In this document: positions 7,669-15,360 of the stretch, piece by piece
Position numbering within the stretch: position 1 is the first letter of the stretch
Layout: each line of letters begins with the position of its first letter
DNA from: Methanopyrus sp. SNP6
GTDB taxonomy: Archaea; JAADCQ01; Methanopyri; Methanopyrales; Methanopyraceae
Assembly (NCBI RefSeq): GCF_002201895.1
Contig: NZ_CP019436.1
Location: forward strand, 853,619 to 917,618
Direction: 5' to 3'
DNA: 64,000 bases
The notes under the pieces: generated by a model
Told to the model about the DNA's origin: nothing
The model's input: only the letters and a program-made list of their open reading frames with translations
Database searches by the model: none
Made by a program: the position numbers and the translations under genes

Positions 7669-8298
7669 GTGCTCGAGGAGGATGATCCCCACGCGGTTAA
7701 ACACGTCGTCCGCGCTCTCCGCGCCGGGAAACTCGTCGCCATCCCGTGTGACACCGTCTACTCTCTGAGCTGTGACGCTACGAACTCCGAGGCCGTTCGC
7801 CGTCTCTACACAGCGAAGGAGCGTCCCATGGATAAGCCCGTCAGCGTCGCCGTTCACTCGCCCGAGAAGGCCTTGGAGCTCCTGGAGCCCGTACCCAGAC
7901 TCGAAGCAGCCTTGGAGACGCTGACCCCGGGTCCGATCACCATCGTTGCGCCCAGAAAACCCGGCGTGGTCGCGCCCGAGGTCGCGGCGGGTAAGCGTAC
8001 CCTCGGGGTTAGGATCCCGGACCACCCTTTCTTCCTGCGCGTAGTCCGAAGGTTCGGAGAACCGATCGTCACCACTTCCGCCAACATCTCCGGTCGGCCC
8101 GCCCCGACCGATCCTGACGAGGTCTTCGAACAGCTCGGCGACCGCTTGGACGTCCTGGTCGAGGGCGAGTGCCGCTTCGGAGAACCATCCACCGTGGTCG
8201 AACTCACGCCCGAGGGTAATATCGACATACTCCGGGAGGGCGCCATGCCTAAAGAGGAGGTACTGGAGACACTCAGGGGGACGACCTCAGGTGCCTGA
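7669..8298 (+). CDS. Sua5/YrdC-type threonylcarbamoyl-AMP synthase
   Basis: The product makes threonylcarbamoyl-AMP from threonine, bicarbonate and ATP for t6A37 of tRNAs. IPCDTVYSLSCDA near the N-terminus, KERPMDKPVSV, the long TPGPITIVAPRK segment, LGVRIPDHPF and the signature TTSANISG are all present. About 209 residues is the size of the single-domain (TsaC-like) form without a C-terminal Sua5 domain. GTG7669 is preferred and TTG7660 is possible. A longer open frame back to 7384 overlaps the divergent gene and is rejected. The next gene starts 8 bases before this stop, so the run 7669-9929 is probably one operon. Confidence 0.9.
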   Translation: MLEEDDPHAVKHVVRALRAGKLVAIPCDTVYSLSCDATNSEAVRRLYTAKERPMDKPVSVAVHSPEKALELLEPVPRLEAALETLTPGPITIVAPRKPGVVAPEVAAGKRTLGVRIPDHPFFLRVVRRFGEPIVTTSANISGRPAPTDPDEVFEQLGDRLDVLVEGECRFGEPSTVVELTPEGNIDILREGAMPKEEVLETLRGTTSGA

Positions 8299-8749
8299 GA
8301 AAGGCCTCAAACCCCTCCTCACAGGCTTCCGCGAGGCCGTTCTCGACTTGACCGACGGTGAGGGCGTCCTCGTGTATTCCGGATGTGCCGGCACGTGCAC
8401 ACCGTTCGCGGAACTTCTCGCGTTCACGCTGCGGGAGACCGACCTCGAGCAGTACTACTCGATAGATCTCCGCCGCGAGTACCTGCGAATGGAGCTGCGC
8501 GACCACGGCTACACCGTCACCGACGAGCGGGAGGAGCTCGAGAGCGCGGACGTCGTCGTCCTCCTCGGCGGCCTCGCTATGCCGATATCCGATGCCACAC
8601 CTAACGACGCTCGGGAGTTCATCGAGGAGCTCGGGAACCCCCCCGTCGTCGGCGTGTGCTTCATGAACATGTTCGAGCGCGCCGGCTGGACCGACGAGCT
8701 CGACTTCCACACGATCATCGACGGATACCTGGAGGTCGCGGTCAAGTGA
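8291..8749 (+). CDS. DUF2124-like methanogen protein
   Basis: This 152-residue soluble protein starts at GTG8291 inside the end of the sua5 gene. It contains VYSGCAGTCTPFAELLAFTL near residue 28 and ADVVVLLGGLAMP followed by VVGVCFMNMFE, with conserved-looking cysteines. The pattern resembles the small DUF2124 family of methanogens, which has no known function. I recall this family only moderately well. It is translationally coupled on both sides (8-base overlap upstream, GTGA overlap downstream), which points to co-expression with the RNA-modification genes around it. Confidence 0.65.
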   Translation: MPEKGLKPLLTGFREAVLDLTDGEGVLVYSGCAGTCTPFAELLAFTLRETDLEQYYSIDLRREYLRMELRDHGYTVTDEREELESADVVVLLGGLAMPISDATPNDAREFIEELGNPPVVGVCFMNMFERAGWTDELDFHTIIDGYLEVAVK

Positions 8750-9423
8750 TCGGGAAGGAACCGGTACCCCTTGGGGTAGGCGACTACCTCCTGTACTTCC
8801 GCCCCTGGGCCCTCGGCGATGCGGACGCCGTCTCGGACGTATTGTACAGGGAACTGTATCCCCACGAGTGGCTCGAGGGATCCCGCGAGGTAGTCGACGT
8901 GGGCGCTCACGTTGGTGCTTTCACGGTCCTCGCGGCCGCTCACGGTGCCAGTGAGATCCTCGCGATCGAACCCCACCCCGACAACGCAGAGCTCCTCCGA
9001 CGTAACGTAGAGGAGAACGACCTCAACGTCGAAGTCGTCGAGGCCGCCGCTTACGACCGTGAGGACGTCGTCAAGATGTACCTCAGCCCCTCTACCGTCG
9101 CCTACTCCGTCGAGCTCGTCCGCTCCCGGGAGACAATCGACGTCGAGACAGTCGTCATCGACGACTTGGGGGTTTCTCCCGATCTGATCAAGATCGACGC
9201 CGAAGGGGCCGAAGAACGCGTCCTCCGCGGGTCCGAGCGGACACTCGAGGAACACGCCCCCGTCCTCCTGATCTCCGCCTACCACTATCCGGGGCAGGAG
9301 GAGGACGTCCGACGATGGCTCGAGGACAGGAACTACAGGGTCGAGGTGATCGTCCGGGAGACGAGCCCGTACAGGAGCCCCGCCCTACGCGTACCGGTGA
9401 TAGTGGGCGAGCCCCGCGCCTGA
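8746..9423 (+). CDS. FkbM-family SAM-dependent methyltransferase
   Basis: About 225 residues from GTG8746, which overlaps the previous stop as GTGA; a longer frame from 8656 is rejected for that reason. The SAM-binding motif I is VDVGAHVGAFTVLAA, followed by the acidic loop IEPHPDNAELLRRNV. DLIKIDAEGAEERVLRG is the FkbM family signature. FkbM enzymes usually O-methylate sugars or small molecules; some archaeal members of this shape act on RNA or protein. The substrate is unknown. It is the third gene of the run that ends with tsr3. Confidence 0.85.
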   Translation: MIGKEPVPLGVGDYLLYFRPWALGDADAVSDVLYRELYPHEWLEGSREVVDVGAHVGAFTVLAAAHGASEILAIEPHPDNAELLRRNVEENDLNVEVVEAAAYDREDVVKMYLSPSTVAYSVELVRSRETIDVETVVIDDLGVSPDLIKIDAEGAEERVLRGSERTLEEHAPVLLISAYHYPGQEEDVRRWLEDRNYRVEVIVRETSPYRSPALRVPVIVGEPRA

Positions 9424-9929
9424 TCGTCCTCCACACCCGCGACTGCGACCCGAAAGCCTGCACGGCCCTACGGGCCCATCGTATGGGTCTCGTCGAGCTC
9501 GTGAGACGTCCATCGGACGTGCCCACCGGTGCCGTCGTCCTGGATCCTACCGTGGGGAAGGCCCTCTCCCGCGAGGATCGCGACGCCGTCCTAGGGAGCG
9601 GACTCGTTGCCGTGGACTGCTCCTGGGAACACGTCCACAGGTACTTCGGACCGCTCAGACGACGCTGCCGGCGCAGGATCCTCCCCTACCTGATCGCGGC
9701 CAACCCCGTCAATTACGGTAAACCCTGCAAGCTGAGCACCGTGGAGGCGCTTGCCGCCGCCCTGTACATCCTAGGGTTCAGGCGGGAGGCCGAGAGGTTC
9801 ATTTCGCGGTTCAAGTGGGGTCCCGCCTTCCTGGAGCTCAACCGTGAGCGGCTCGAAGCGTACCGACAGGCCGAGACGAGCGCCGAGATCGTGCGCGCTC
9901 AGGAAGAGTTTCTTCCGGACGGCCCGTGA
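9315..9929 (+). CDS. Tsr3-type rRNA aminocarboxypropyltransferase
   Basis: Tsr3 transfers the 3-amino-3-carboxypropyl group of SAM to a methylated pseudouridine in small-subunit rRNA. The conserved part begins at RLIVLHTRDCDPKACTAL (from about 9417) and includes VAVDCSWEH, RILPYLIAANPVNYGKPCKL and STVEALAAALYILGF, all family signatures. The ATG at 9315 has a GGAGGAGG site but adds a 35-residue Arg/Pro-rich leader overlapping the FkbM gene. No ATG, GTG or TTG occurs nearer the conserved start; a CTG at 9420 overlaps the FkbM stop. The true start is therefore uncertain, the family is not. Confidence 0.85.
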   Translation: MARGQELQGRGDRPGDEPVQEPRPTRTGDSGRAPRLIVLHTRDCDPKACTALRAHRMGLVELVRRPSDVPTGAVVLDPTVGKALSREDRDAVLGSGLVAVDCSWEHVHRYFGPLRRRCRRRILPYLIAANPVNYGKPCKLSTVEALAAALYILGFRREAERFISRFKWGPAFLELNRERLEAYRQAETSAEIVRAQEEFLPDGP

Positions 9930-10511
9930 CGATCTCCCGCGAATCGTTACGTAATCAGTGACGATACGGTGCTGGTATCCCGGAGGTTCTCGAGATCTCG
10001 CTGCCCGGTGACCACTTGCGAGGACTTCGGTTCATAGCACTACCGTGCGCGAACTCTGATAGCGAACGATAGTTCCAACGAGCCACCGGCCCCCCGGGCC
10101 GCCAGTTACGGCCCCGTACCGGATTGCGAGTGATCGCGTCACTACCCTGGTTGATGGCCGACACTTTAACCCGGATACAATCTCCCGGTGCTCGCTCGGG
10201 ACGAGTTCCCCCAGACCTCGTACGGTACCTCCTAGGACCCGACAAGTCTCAGCCACGTCGTGATTGGAAGTAAGGTACGGCCGCTTACCCGAAGGATCTC
10301 ACGTCGGTGGATGCCACGCCAGCCGCGCCGTCGAGTGCTCGCTTTCCGGTACATCCTTCGGATGAAGCAAACCCTCCTCCCCATCACCGACGTTGACGGT
10401 CACCTGTGATAACTAAGCACAGTCTTCAAACACGTGAATCGGAGGCGTTCACTCGAGCCAGCGGCGTCACTCAATTAGCCTATGAGTGCAAGGTCGTACG
10501 GGGGTGTTCGG
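9930..10511 (+). other. 580-bp gap without a convincing gene
   Basis: No frame on either strand has both a start with a ribosome site and protein-like codon use throughout. Minus-strand frames at 10032-10256 and 9955-10245 are open. One contains the protein-like stretch GDCIRVKVSAINQGSDAITR (near 10130-10190) but loses character on both sides. It may be a gene remnant. No tRNA or strong hairpin was seen. Confidence 0.4.
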
Positions 10512-10661
10512 ATGGCGAAGTTCCCGGAGGCGGAGGCTCGGATCTTCAACAAACTGATCTGTATGAAGTGTAACGCGAGGAACCCACCGGACGCCACGAA
10601 GTGCAGGAAGTGCGGGTACAAGGGACTACGACCAAAGGCCAGGGAGCCGAGAGGCGGTTAG
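10512..10661 (+). CDS. rpl40e: Ribosomal protein L40e
   Basis: This 49-residue basic protein has a zinc ribbon [19 protein letters not shown] (C-x2-C, then C-x2-C), followed by [14 protein letters not shown], the canonical archaeal L40e. It starts at ATG10512. It ends four bases before the GGGP synthase gene, a pairing also found in other archaea. It is a structural component of the 50S subunit. Confidence 0.93.
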   Translation: MAKFPEAEARIFNKLICMKCNARNPPDATKCRKCGYKGLRPKAREPRGG

Positions 10662-10664
10662 ACC

Positions 10665-11387
10665 ATGGGCGTGTTCGGATACCTGCGGGAGCGCGCCCCC
10701 TGTCACCTTACACTACTCGATCCCGTGGACGTTGGTCCGGAGGATGTCCCAGAGGTTCTGGAGCCGCTGGTGGAGGCGGGCACGGATGCGGTGATGGTCG
10801 GCGGTTCGACCGCGCACACATCACAGGTAGAGGCGGTGGTGGAGGCGATCCGGAAGGTCGCGGACGTCCCGGTGATACTGTTTCCGAACGGTCCGGAAGG
10901 TCTCGCGCCGAACGCGGACGCGGTGCTGTTCATGAGCCTCCTCAACTCGCGGAGCACGTACTACCTGATCGAGGCGCAGGTGAAGGGCGCGCCGTTGGTG
11001 GAACGGTTCGGGCTGGAATCGATCCCGACTGGCTACCTGATCGTGGGCGAGTGGGGAACGACCGTCTCAGTGGTCGGTGACGCTCGAGTGATCCCGTTCG
11101 ACCGGACCGAAATCATCGTCGCGCACGCACTGGCGGCGAAGCACTTGGGCATGAAGGCGGTGTACCTGGAGGCGGGAAGCGGCGCGCCGGAACCAGTGCC
11201 CCCCGAAGTGGTACGGAGAGTCTCGGGAACCGGGGTGTTCACGATCGTGGGCGGTGGTATCCGGAATCCCGAGACTGCCTTAGAGATCGTCGAGGCGGGT
11301 GCGGATGCTGTCGTCACCGGGACCGCCGTAGAACGTGACCCGGATCTGGCCTCTGAGATCGTCGAGGCGGTTAAACGAGGTGCCTGA
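10665..11387 (+). CDS. Geranylgeranylglyceryl phosphate synthase
   Basis: A 240-residue TIM-barrel enzyme that forms the first ether bond of archaeal lipids from sn-glycerol-1-phosphate and geranylgeranyl diphosphate. HLTLLDPVDV near the N-terminus, TDAVMVGGST, ILFPNGPEGL, KAVYLEAGSGAPEPV and the phosphate-binding IVGGGIRNPETA and DAVVTGTAVE are the expected motifs. ATG10665 follows rpl40e by three bases, so the two are co-transcribed. Its length is normal for the archaeal group. Confidence 0.92.
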   Translation: MGVFGYLRERAPCHLTLLDPVDVGPEDVPEVLEPLVEAGTDAVMVGGSTAHTSQVEAVVEAIRKVADVPVILFPNGPEGLAPNADAVLFMSLLNSRSTYYLIEAQVKGAPLVERFGLESIPTGYLIVGEWGTTVSVVGDARVIPFDRTEIIVAHALAAKHLGMKAVYLEAGSGAPEPVPPEVVRRVSGTGVFTIVGGGIRNPETALEIVEAGADAVVTGTAVERDPDLASEIVEAVKRGA

Positions 11388-11445
11388 ACGTCGAGGATCC
11401 CGATTCCCATTTTAGCTTTTAGTCTTGCATAAAATATAACATGCA

Positions 11446-12834
11446 TTGAGCCGCGATCATCGCATTGGGGGTCATCCGGACGTCGGTCCGGTCAAATGGC
11501 CCGTCCTGGCCTGCGTAGCCTTTCTCGCTGCTGTAACAGTGCACGTTCCACTTCTCAGCCTACCACCAGGTGATGCAGTTCATGTTTACCTTCGGTCTTC
11601 AGGTATCGACCCTCTAGTTTATAACACTCCTGAAGGGCTGATTCCTATTTATTACCAGCACTACAACGGTATCGTACCGTACTGTGATTACATATTCGAA
11701 TACCCACCGATACCGGCCGCCACTTTCACTCTCTCAATGATCGCAGCTCTTATTCTCAAATCCGTACATCCTGTAAACCAGAAAGCTCTTGTCATACTGC
11801 TATTACCGTTGCTCGGAGCAATCTACTTATCCTTCCTATATTGGATCATTTTACGGAACAAAAATCTATCGATCCTAACGCTAGTGACAACTTCGATTTA
11901 CATAATTTTAATAATAGTATTTGGATTACCATTATACAAATTCTATTTTACTTTTGTTCTGTTCTGCGCCATCGCTCACGCTACGTTAATGTATCAATTT
12001 TGGAGATTAGTTCGCACTTTAGGCAAAGAAGAGTCTCTCCTTTTAATGTTATCATCACCAACTGTAATAACATATTCAACAGCGAATTGGGACTTACTCT
12101 CTGCAGCTTTTATGACCAAAGGCGTCAGAGAGATACTCTCTGGAAGGGTTAAAGGATTACACTGGTTCGCGCTAGCCGTTCCAGTAAAGTTAATACCGAT
12201 ATTCCCAACCGTAGCATTAACAGTTACATTACTTAAAAGGAAAGAGTTGATAACAGAAGGTCCGAAAGTCATCACCTTAGCCATCCTACCATATATGTTA
12301 ATCCCGATAATTTCATGGAAAGGATTCTTGAGGTTCATTAAGTTTCATTCCAACTGGTACTGTGAATATGGAATTTGGACACTCCTCTTCAAGGACCTTG
12401 ACCTAATCAAGATATCCTACTTAGCGTCCGTAGCTGTAACTTATTTAGTCATTGTTATTATACTAAAGAAACGCCACTTCGTGTACGATAGTCTAGATTG
12501 TTTACTCAAAGTTACGTACATAATGGTCGCAGCACCTTTCGTATTTTCTTACATTTTTACACCTCAAATGTTAATAAATATACTTCCATTTATAATCCCT
12601 CTCTACCCCCGACTTGCACCCCTAGTTGACACACTTAATTTCCCTATTGCTTTCACACTTAAGTTCGATTATTTACATAATTTGAATCCGTTTTCGGCAC
12701 CGTCCCTAACGTATTTCCTGGCTCAATCGCGAAACGTCCTCCTCATGGTCACCCTGCTTTTGTCCTTTCATCGGCTTAAGGGCTGCCGCTCGTCAAAAGG
12801 GTCCATCAGGACCCCCCGGGGGACGGGTGGTTGA
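11446..12834 (+). CDS. Multi-pass membrane protein, probable GT-C type glycosyltransferase
   Basis: This 462-residue protein has roughly ten hydrophobic segments. It carries features of lipid-linked-sugar mannosyltransferases of the GT-C/DUF2029 kind: the loop motif FEYPPIPAA after the first helices, WDLLSAAFMTKG and AVPVKLIPIFPT. Such enzymes move sugars from polyprenyl phosphate on the outer membrane face. The catalytic assignment is inference. The gene is strikingly AT-rich with Ile/Lys/Tyr codons unlike its neighbours, which suggests recent transfer. TTG11446 is the only upstream start that keeps the N-terminus; an AAAATATAA run lies just before it. The stop overlaps the dph6 start as TTGA. 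Confidence 0.7.
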   Translation: MSRDHRIGGHPDVGPVKWPVLACVAFLAAVTVHVPLLSLPPGDAVHVYLRSSGIDPLVYNTPEGLIPIYYQHYNGIVPYCDYIFEYPPIPAATFTLSMIAALILKSVHPVNQKALVILLLPLLGAIYLSFLYWIILRNKNLSILTLVTTSIYIILIIVFGLPLYKFYFTFVLFCAIAHATLMYQFWRLVRTLGKEESLLLMLSSPTVITYSTANWDLLSAAFMTKGVREILSGRVKGLHWFALAVPVKLIPIFPTVALTVTLLKRKELITEGPKVITLAILPYMLIPIISWKGFLRFIKFHSNWYCEYGIWTLLFKDLDLIKISYLASVAVTYLVIVIILKKRHFVYDSLDCLLKVTYIMVAAPFVFSYIFTPQMLINILPFIIPLYPRLAPLVDTLNFPIAFTLKFDYLHNLNPFSAPSLTYFLAQSRNVLLMVTLLLSFHRLKGCRSSKGSIRTPRGTGG

Positions 12835-13508
12835 GGGCGGTAGCGCTGCTCAGCGGTGGTAAGGACTCTACGCTGGCCGCACACCTGGCGGTTGAGGACG
12901 GTTACGAACTGGTATACGGGCTCACCGTTATACCGTCTGACTCAGAGAGCATGATGTTCCACGTGCCGAACGCGGGCCTCGGTACGCTGGTGGCGCGGGC
13001 GTTAGGACTCGAGCCTTTGGAAGTACGGTCTGGACGGGACGATGAGGCCGATATCGAGGAGATGGCCCTCGTCCTCGATGAGCTCGACGTGGACGCGCTG
13101 GTCTCCGGGGCCATCGCGTCCAGGTATCAGAAGGAACGGCTCGATAGGTTGTGCGAGGAACTCGAGATCGAACACGTGCATCCGTTGTGGGGTATGGACC
13201 CGTTCGAGGAGCTCGAGATCCTGGTGGAATGCGGTTTCGAGGTGGTCGTGATCGGAGTATCGGCGGCCGGTATGGACGAGTCCTGGTTAGGCCGTAGGAT
13301 CGATCGGAACTTCATCGAGGACGTCCGACGGTTGTACGAGGATTACCGGGTCCATCCGGCTGGTGAAGGGGGTGAATACGAGACTCTAGTCTTGGATGCC
13401 CCCCTTTTCGAACGTAGGATAGTCCTAGAACGCGTTGAAAAGCAATGGGATGGTTTCTCGGGCGAGTTAATCGTGAAAGAGGCCAGGCTAGTGCCTAAGC
13501 GGCGATGA
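12831..13508 (+). CDS. Diphthine-ammonia ligase (Dph6 family ATP-PPase)
   Basis: This 225-residue enzyme of the adenine nucleotide alpha-hydrolase fold has the PP-loop LLSGGKDSTLA at its N-terminus, and GEGGEYETLVLDAPLF near residue 178 as the Dph6 signature. It performs the last amidation of diphthamide on the histidine of EF-2, whose gene is also in this window (46564-48771). The start is TTG12831, overlapping the upstream stop. Codon use is normal for the genome, in contrast to the AT-rich gene it overlaps. Confidence 0.88.
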   Translation: MRAVALLSGGKDSTLAAHLAVEDGYELVYGLTVIPSDSESMMFHVPNAGLGTLVARALGLEPLEVRSGRDDEADIEEMALVLDELDVDALVSGAIASRYQKERLDRLCEELEIEHVHPLWGMDPFEELEILVECGFEVVVIGVSAAGMDESWLGRRIDRNFIEDVRRLYEDYRVHPAGEGGEYETLVLDAPLFERRIVLERVEKQWDGFSGELIVKEARLVPKRR

Positions 13509-13606
13509 TCGGACTGAGCTATGGCAGAGCGCCGTCGGGGCGCGATGAGCGGGGACACGGGGGTGAGCGCGCCTCGAACCGAGGACGAGCGGGACCGGAA
13601 ACAGTT

Positions 13607-13618
13607 ACATTTATTTTT
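13607..13618 (+). promoter_or_regulatory. TATA-like box before the acidic-protein gene
   Basis: ACATTTATTTTT is an isolated AT-only run in GC-rich DNA. It lies 39 bases before a GTG (13658) that has a GGGGGCGATC ribosome site. It favours that GTG over the upstream ATG13505. Confidence 0.5.
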
Positions 13619-13657
13619 CTTGAGGTTATACCACTGTCGGGGGCGATCGACTCCGAC

Positions 13658-14791
13658 GTGCCGTATGTTGGGGGTCTCCCGTTGGGTGGCGACGACGGTG
13701 GCAAATTCCACGACGTGAACGACGACGGTAAAGGCGATGATCTTTTCGACCTGTCCGAAATAGACGACGGATCGGATGATGGGCTCGAAGTACCCGACAT
13801 CGAACTTGACGGAGAGTCGGACGGTTCCGATCAGCACTCCGGAGGATCCGATCCTGACCATCAGACTGACCATGCTGACCATGAGAATGGTATTGAGAAC
13901 ATCCTGTCCTACGACGATACAGACGTCGACGTGTCCAACACGAACGTTAGTACGGCTAAGTCCGGCTTGGACGCCGATCTGGATTCGAACAGTGAATCGT
14001 TCAGCGAGTCGAGTAGTGAATCGAACGCGACACAGTACAACGATCAACACCAGGATCTCGACTTCGATCAGAGCACAGAGCAGGTCCAGGATTCGACGTC
14101 TGAGTCGGTTTCTGATGTGGAGAACGTCTCGGAATCCAACCCTGACGTCGACATGAACGTTGTTGATGACGACCCGAGTGGTAACGTGAATATCGAAGAT
14201 ATAGACGTCAGCGAAGAAAACGAAGTCATAAACGAGATCGTGAACGATAACGACAGTTACTACTACGTGGATGAGGATCACTACCTGGACGACCCTTCCT
14301 CGGGTTCCCCAACGTCGGACGCCTGGAACTTCGGGTCAGTCGATCCGCCGTCGGATCCGAGCGCTTCTGACCTTACAACTCTGGTATTAGGTCCGGAAGA
14401 CGATCCGTACATGGTCGTGGACACTCAGGAAGGTCAGGTGGACCTTCTCGTTGGTGATGATCCGACGACTATCGACATGGATCAATCGGAACTCTCACAG
14501 CTACTGGACCTCGTGAACTGGCTCGACGGGAACGTACCGTCCGATATACTGGACCTACTGTATCAGATCCTAGCGTACCTGCTGGAGATATTCTACGGGA
14601 TCCTTCCGTTAGACCAGATCTTGGGTTGGGTCCAACAGATCTCGGAGTACGCGCTCAGCGGCGAGCTCGACTCCGACGCGCTGGGCCAGATGTTGGACGT
14701 ACTAGAGACCGCCACCAGCCCGTTACAAGCGGTCACCGGTCTCACGAGTTTCCTAGGGGACCTCGGCTCGTCCCTACTGGATATTTTCTGA
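13658..14791 (+). CDS. Very acidic Asp/Ser/Asn-rich low-complexity protein
   Basis: About 377 residues from GTG13658; the same frame is open back to ATG13505, but the TATA box and ribosome site favour the later start. Residues 15-35 contain DVNDDGKGDDLFD, which resembles a calcium-binding Asp loop. The next 200 residues are almost all Asp, Ser, Glu, Asn, Val and Gln, with very few basic residues. The last 130 residues are different: amphipathic or hydrophobic helices such as SDILDLLYQILAYLLEIFYG, ending GSSLLDIF. There is no clear signal peptide. It may be a surface or cation-binding protein. No family is recognised. Confidence 0.7.
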   Translation: MPYVGGLPLGGDDGGKFHDVNDDGKGDDLFDLSEIDDGSDDGLEVPDIELDGESDGSDQHSGGSDPDHQTDHADHENGIENILSYDDTDVDVSNTNVSTAKSGLDADLDSNSESFSESSSESNATQYNDQHQDLDFDQSTEQVQDSTSESVSDVENVSESNPDVDMNVVDDDPSGNVNIEDIDVSEENEVINEIVNDNDSYYYVDEDHYLDDPSSGSPTSDAWNFGSVDPPSDPSASDLTTLVLGPEDDPYMVVDTQEGQVDLLVGDDPTTIDMDQSELSQLLDLVNWLDGNVPSDILDLLYQILAYLLEIFYGILPLDQILGWVQQISEYALSGELDSDALGQMLDVLETATSPLQAVTGLTSFLGDLGSSLLDIF

Positions 14792-15114
14792 GTATTCTCT
14801 AACCTCATCTCTCGACACTCTCGTTCGATGTCTCGTTAATTTGGAAACATAATCGTATTTTCATGATCATACGATTTACGTATCATCCGTGCATGAAAAT
14901 TGCAATATAGTACATAGATAACACGATATTAGTGCGTAAGTCACATGAATATTATCGCATGATCTACGCAAATACAGCGTATTATCGTCAAAAATTTATA
15001 ATATCGTCTATGCATGGCTCTCCGACGATCATGCATAAACCGTAATATCCAACATCGAGTTAACGTCCGTGGGAAGTTCAAAAGCTCGATTTACTTGCGG
15101 GAAAAACAATTCGG
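14792..15114 (+). other. AT-rich spacer with recurring short motifs
   Basis: About 320 bases without a gene. From roughly 14830 to 15020 the DNA is far more AT-rich than its surroundings. ATGATCAT/CATGATC-like words recur (near 14870, 14957, 15028) and ATTATCG/CGATATTA words recur (near 14925, 14950, 14980). It lies between the stop of the acidic-protein gene and the stop of the convergent pilin-like gene, so it should not be needed as a promoter for either. Its role is unknown. Confidence 0.5.
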
Positions 15115-15336
15115 TCACGTGATGGCGCTGGCGTATTTCTCGGCCATCTCAATACCTTTTTGTCGTGCCATCTCAGCAGCCATCCTGGCGGCCTCCTGAG
15201 CCGCACGACCCGCGTCTTTGGCCATTACCCACCAGAGGACTGATATCTCCAAGAAGGCCCACACACAGATAGCGGCGGCCAGTAATAAGTACTCGACTAC
15301 TCCTTGGCCTCGGTCCCGAAGCACGTTTTTCGACAA
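15115..15336 (-). CDS. Type IV pilin-like protein with class III signal peptide
   Basis: This 73-residue protein reads RDRGQGVVEYLLLAAAICV at its N-terminus: a short basic leader, then Gly-Gln with Glu at +5 of the mature form, then a hydrophobic helix. This is the EppA-processed class III signal of archaeal pilins. Cleavage before Gln is expected. The rest is a helix with Trp-rich FLEISVLWWVMAKDAG and an Ala/Arg/Glu tail, shorter than major pilins. TTG15336 is the longest start; GTG15324, giving MLRDRGQG, is closer to the usual leader length. It stands alone, without visible pilus assembly genes. Confidence 0.8.
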   Translation of the reverse strand: MSKNVLRDRGQGVVEYLLLAAAICVWAFLEISVLWWVMAKDAGRAAQEAARMAAEMARQKGIEMAEKYASAIT

Positions 15337-15360
15337 CTAAGATCCGCCCCACCGATTTAT

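Noticed and set aside
10032-10256. 74-residue minus-strand frame in the gap after tsr3
   Set aside because: No ribosome site, no motif, and a competing overlapping frame looks equally protein-like over part of its length.
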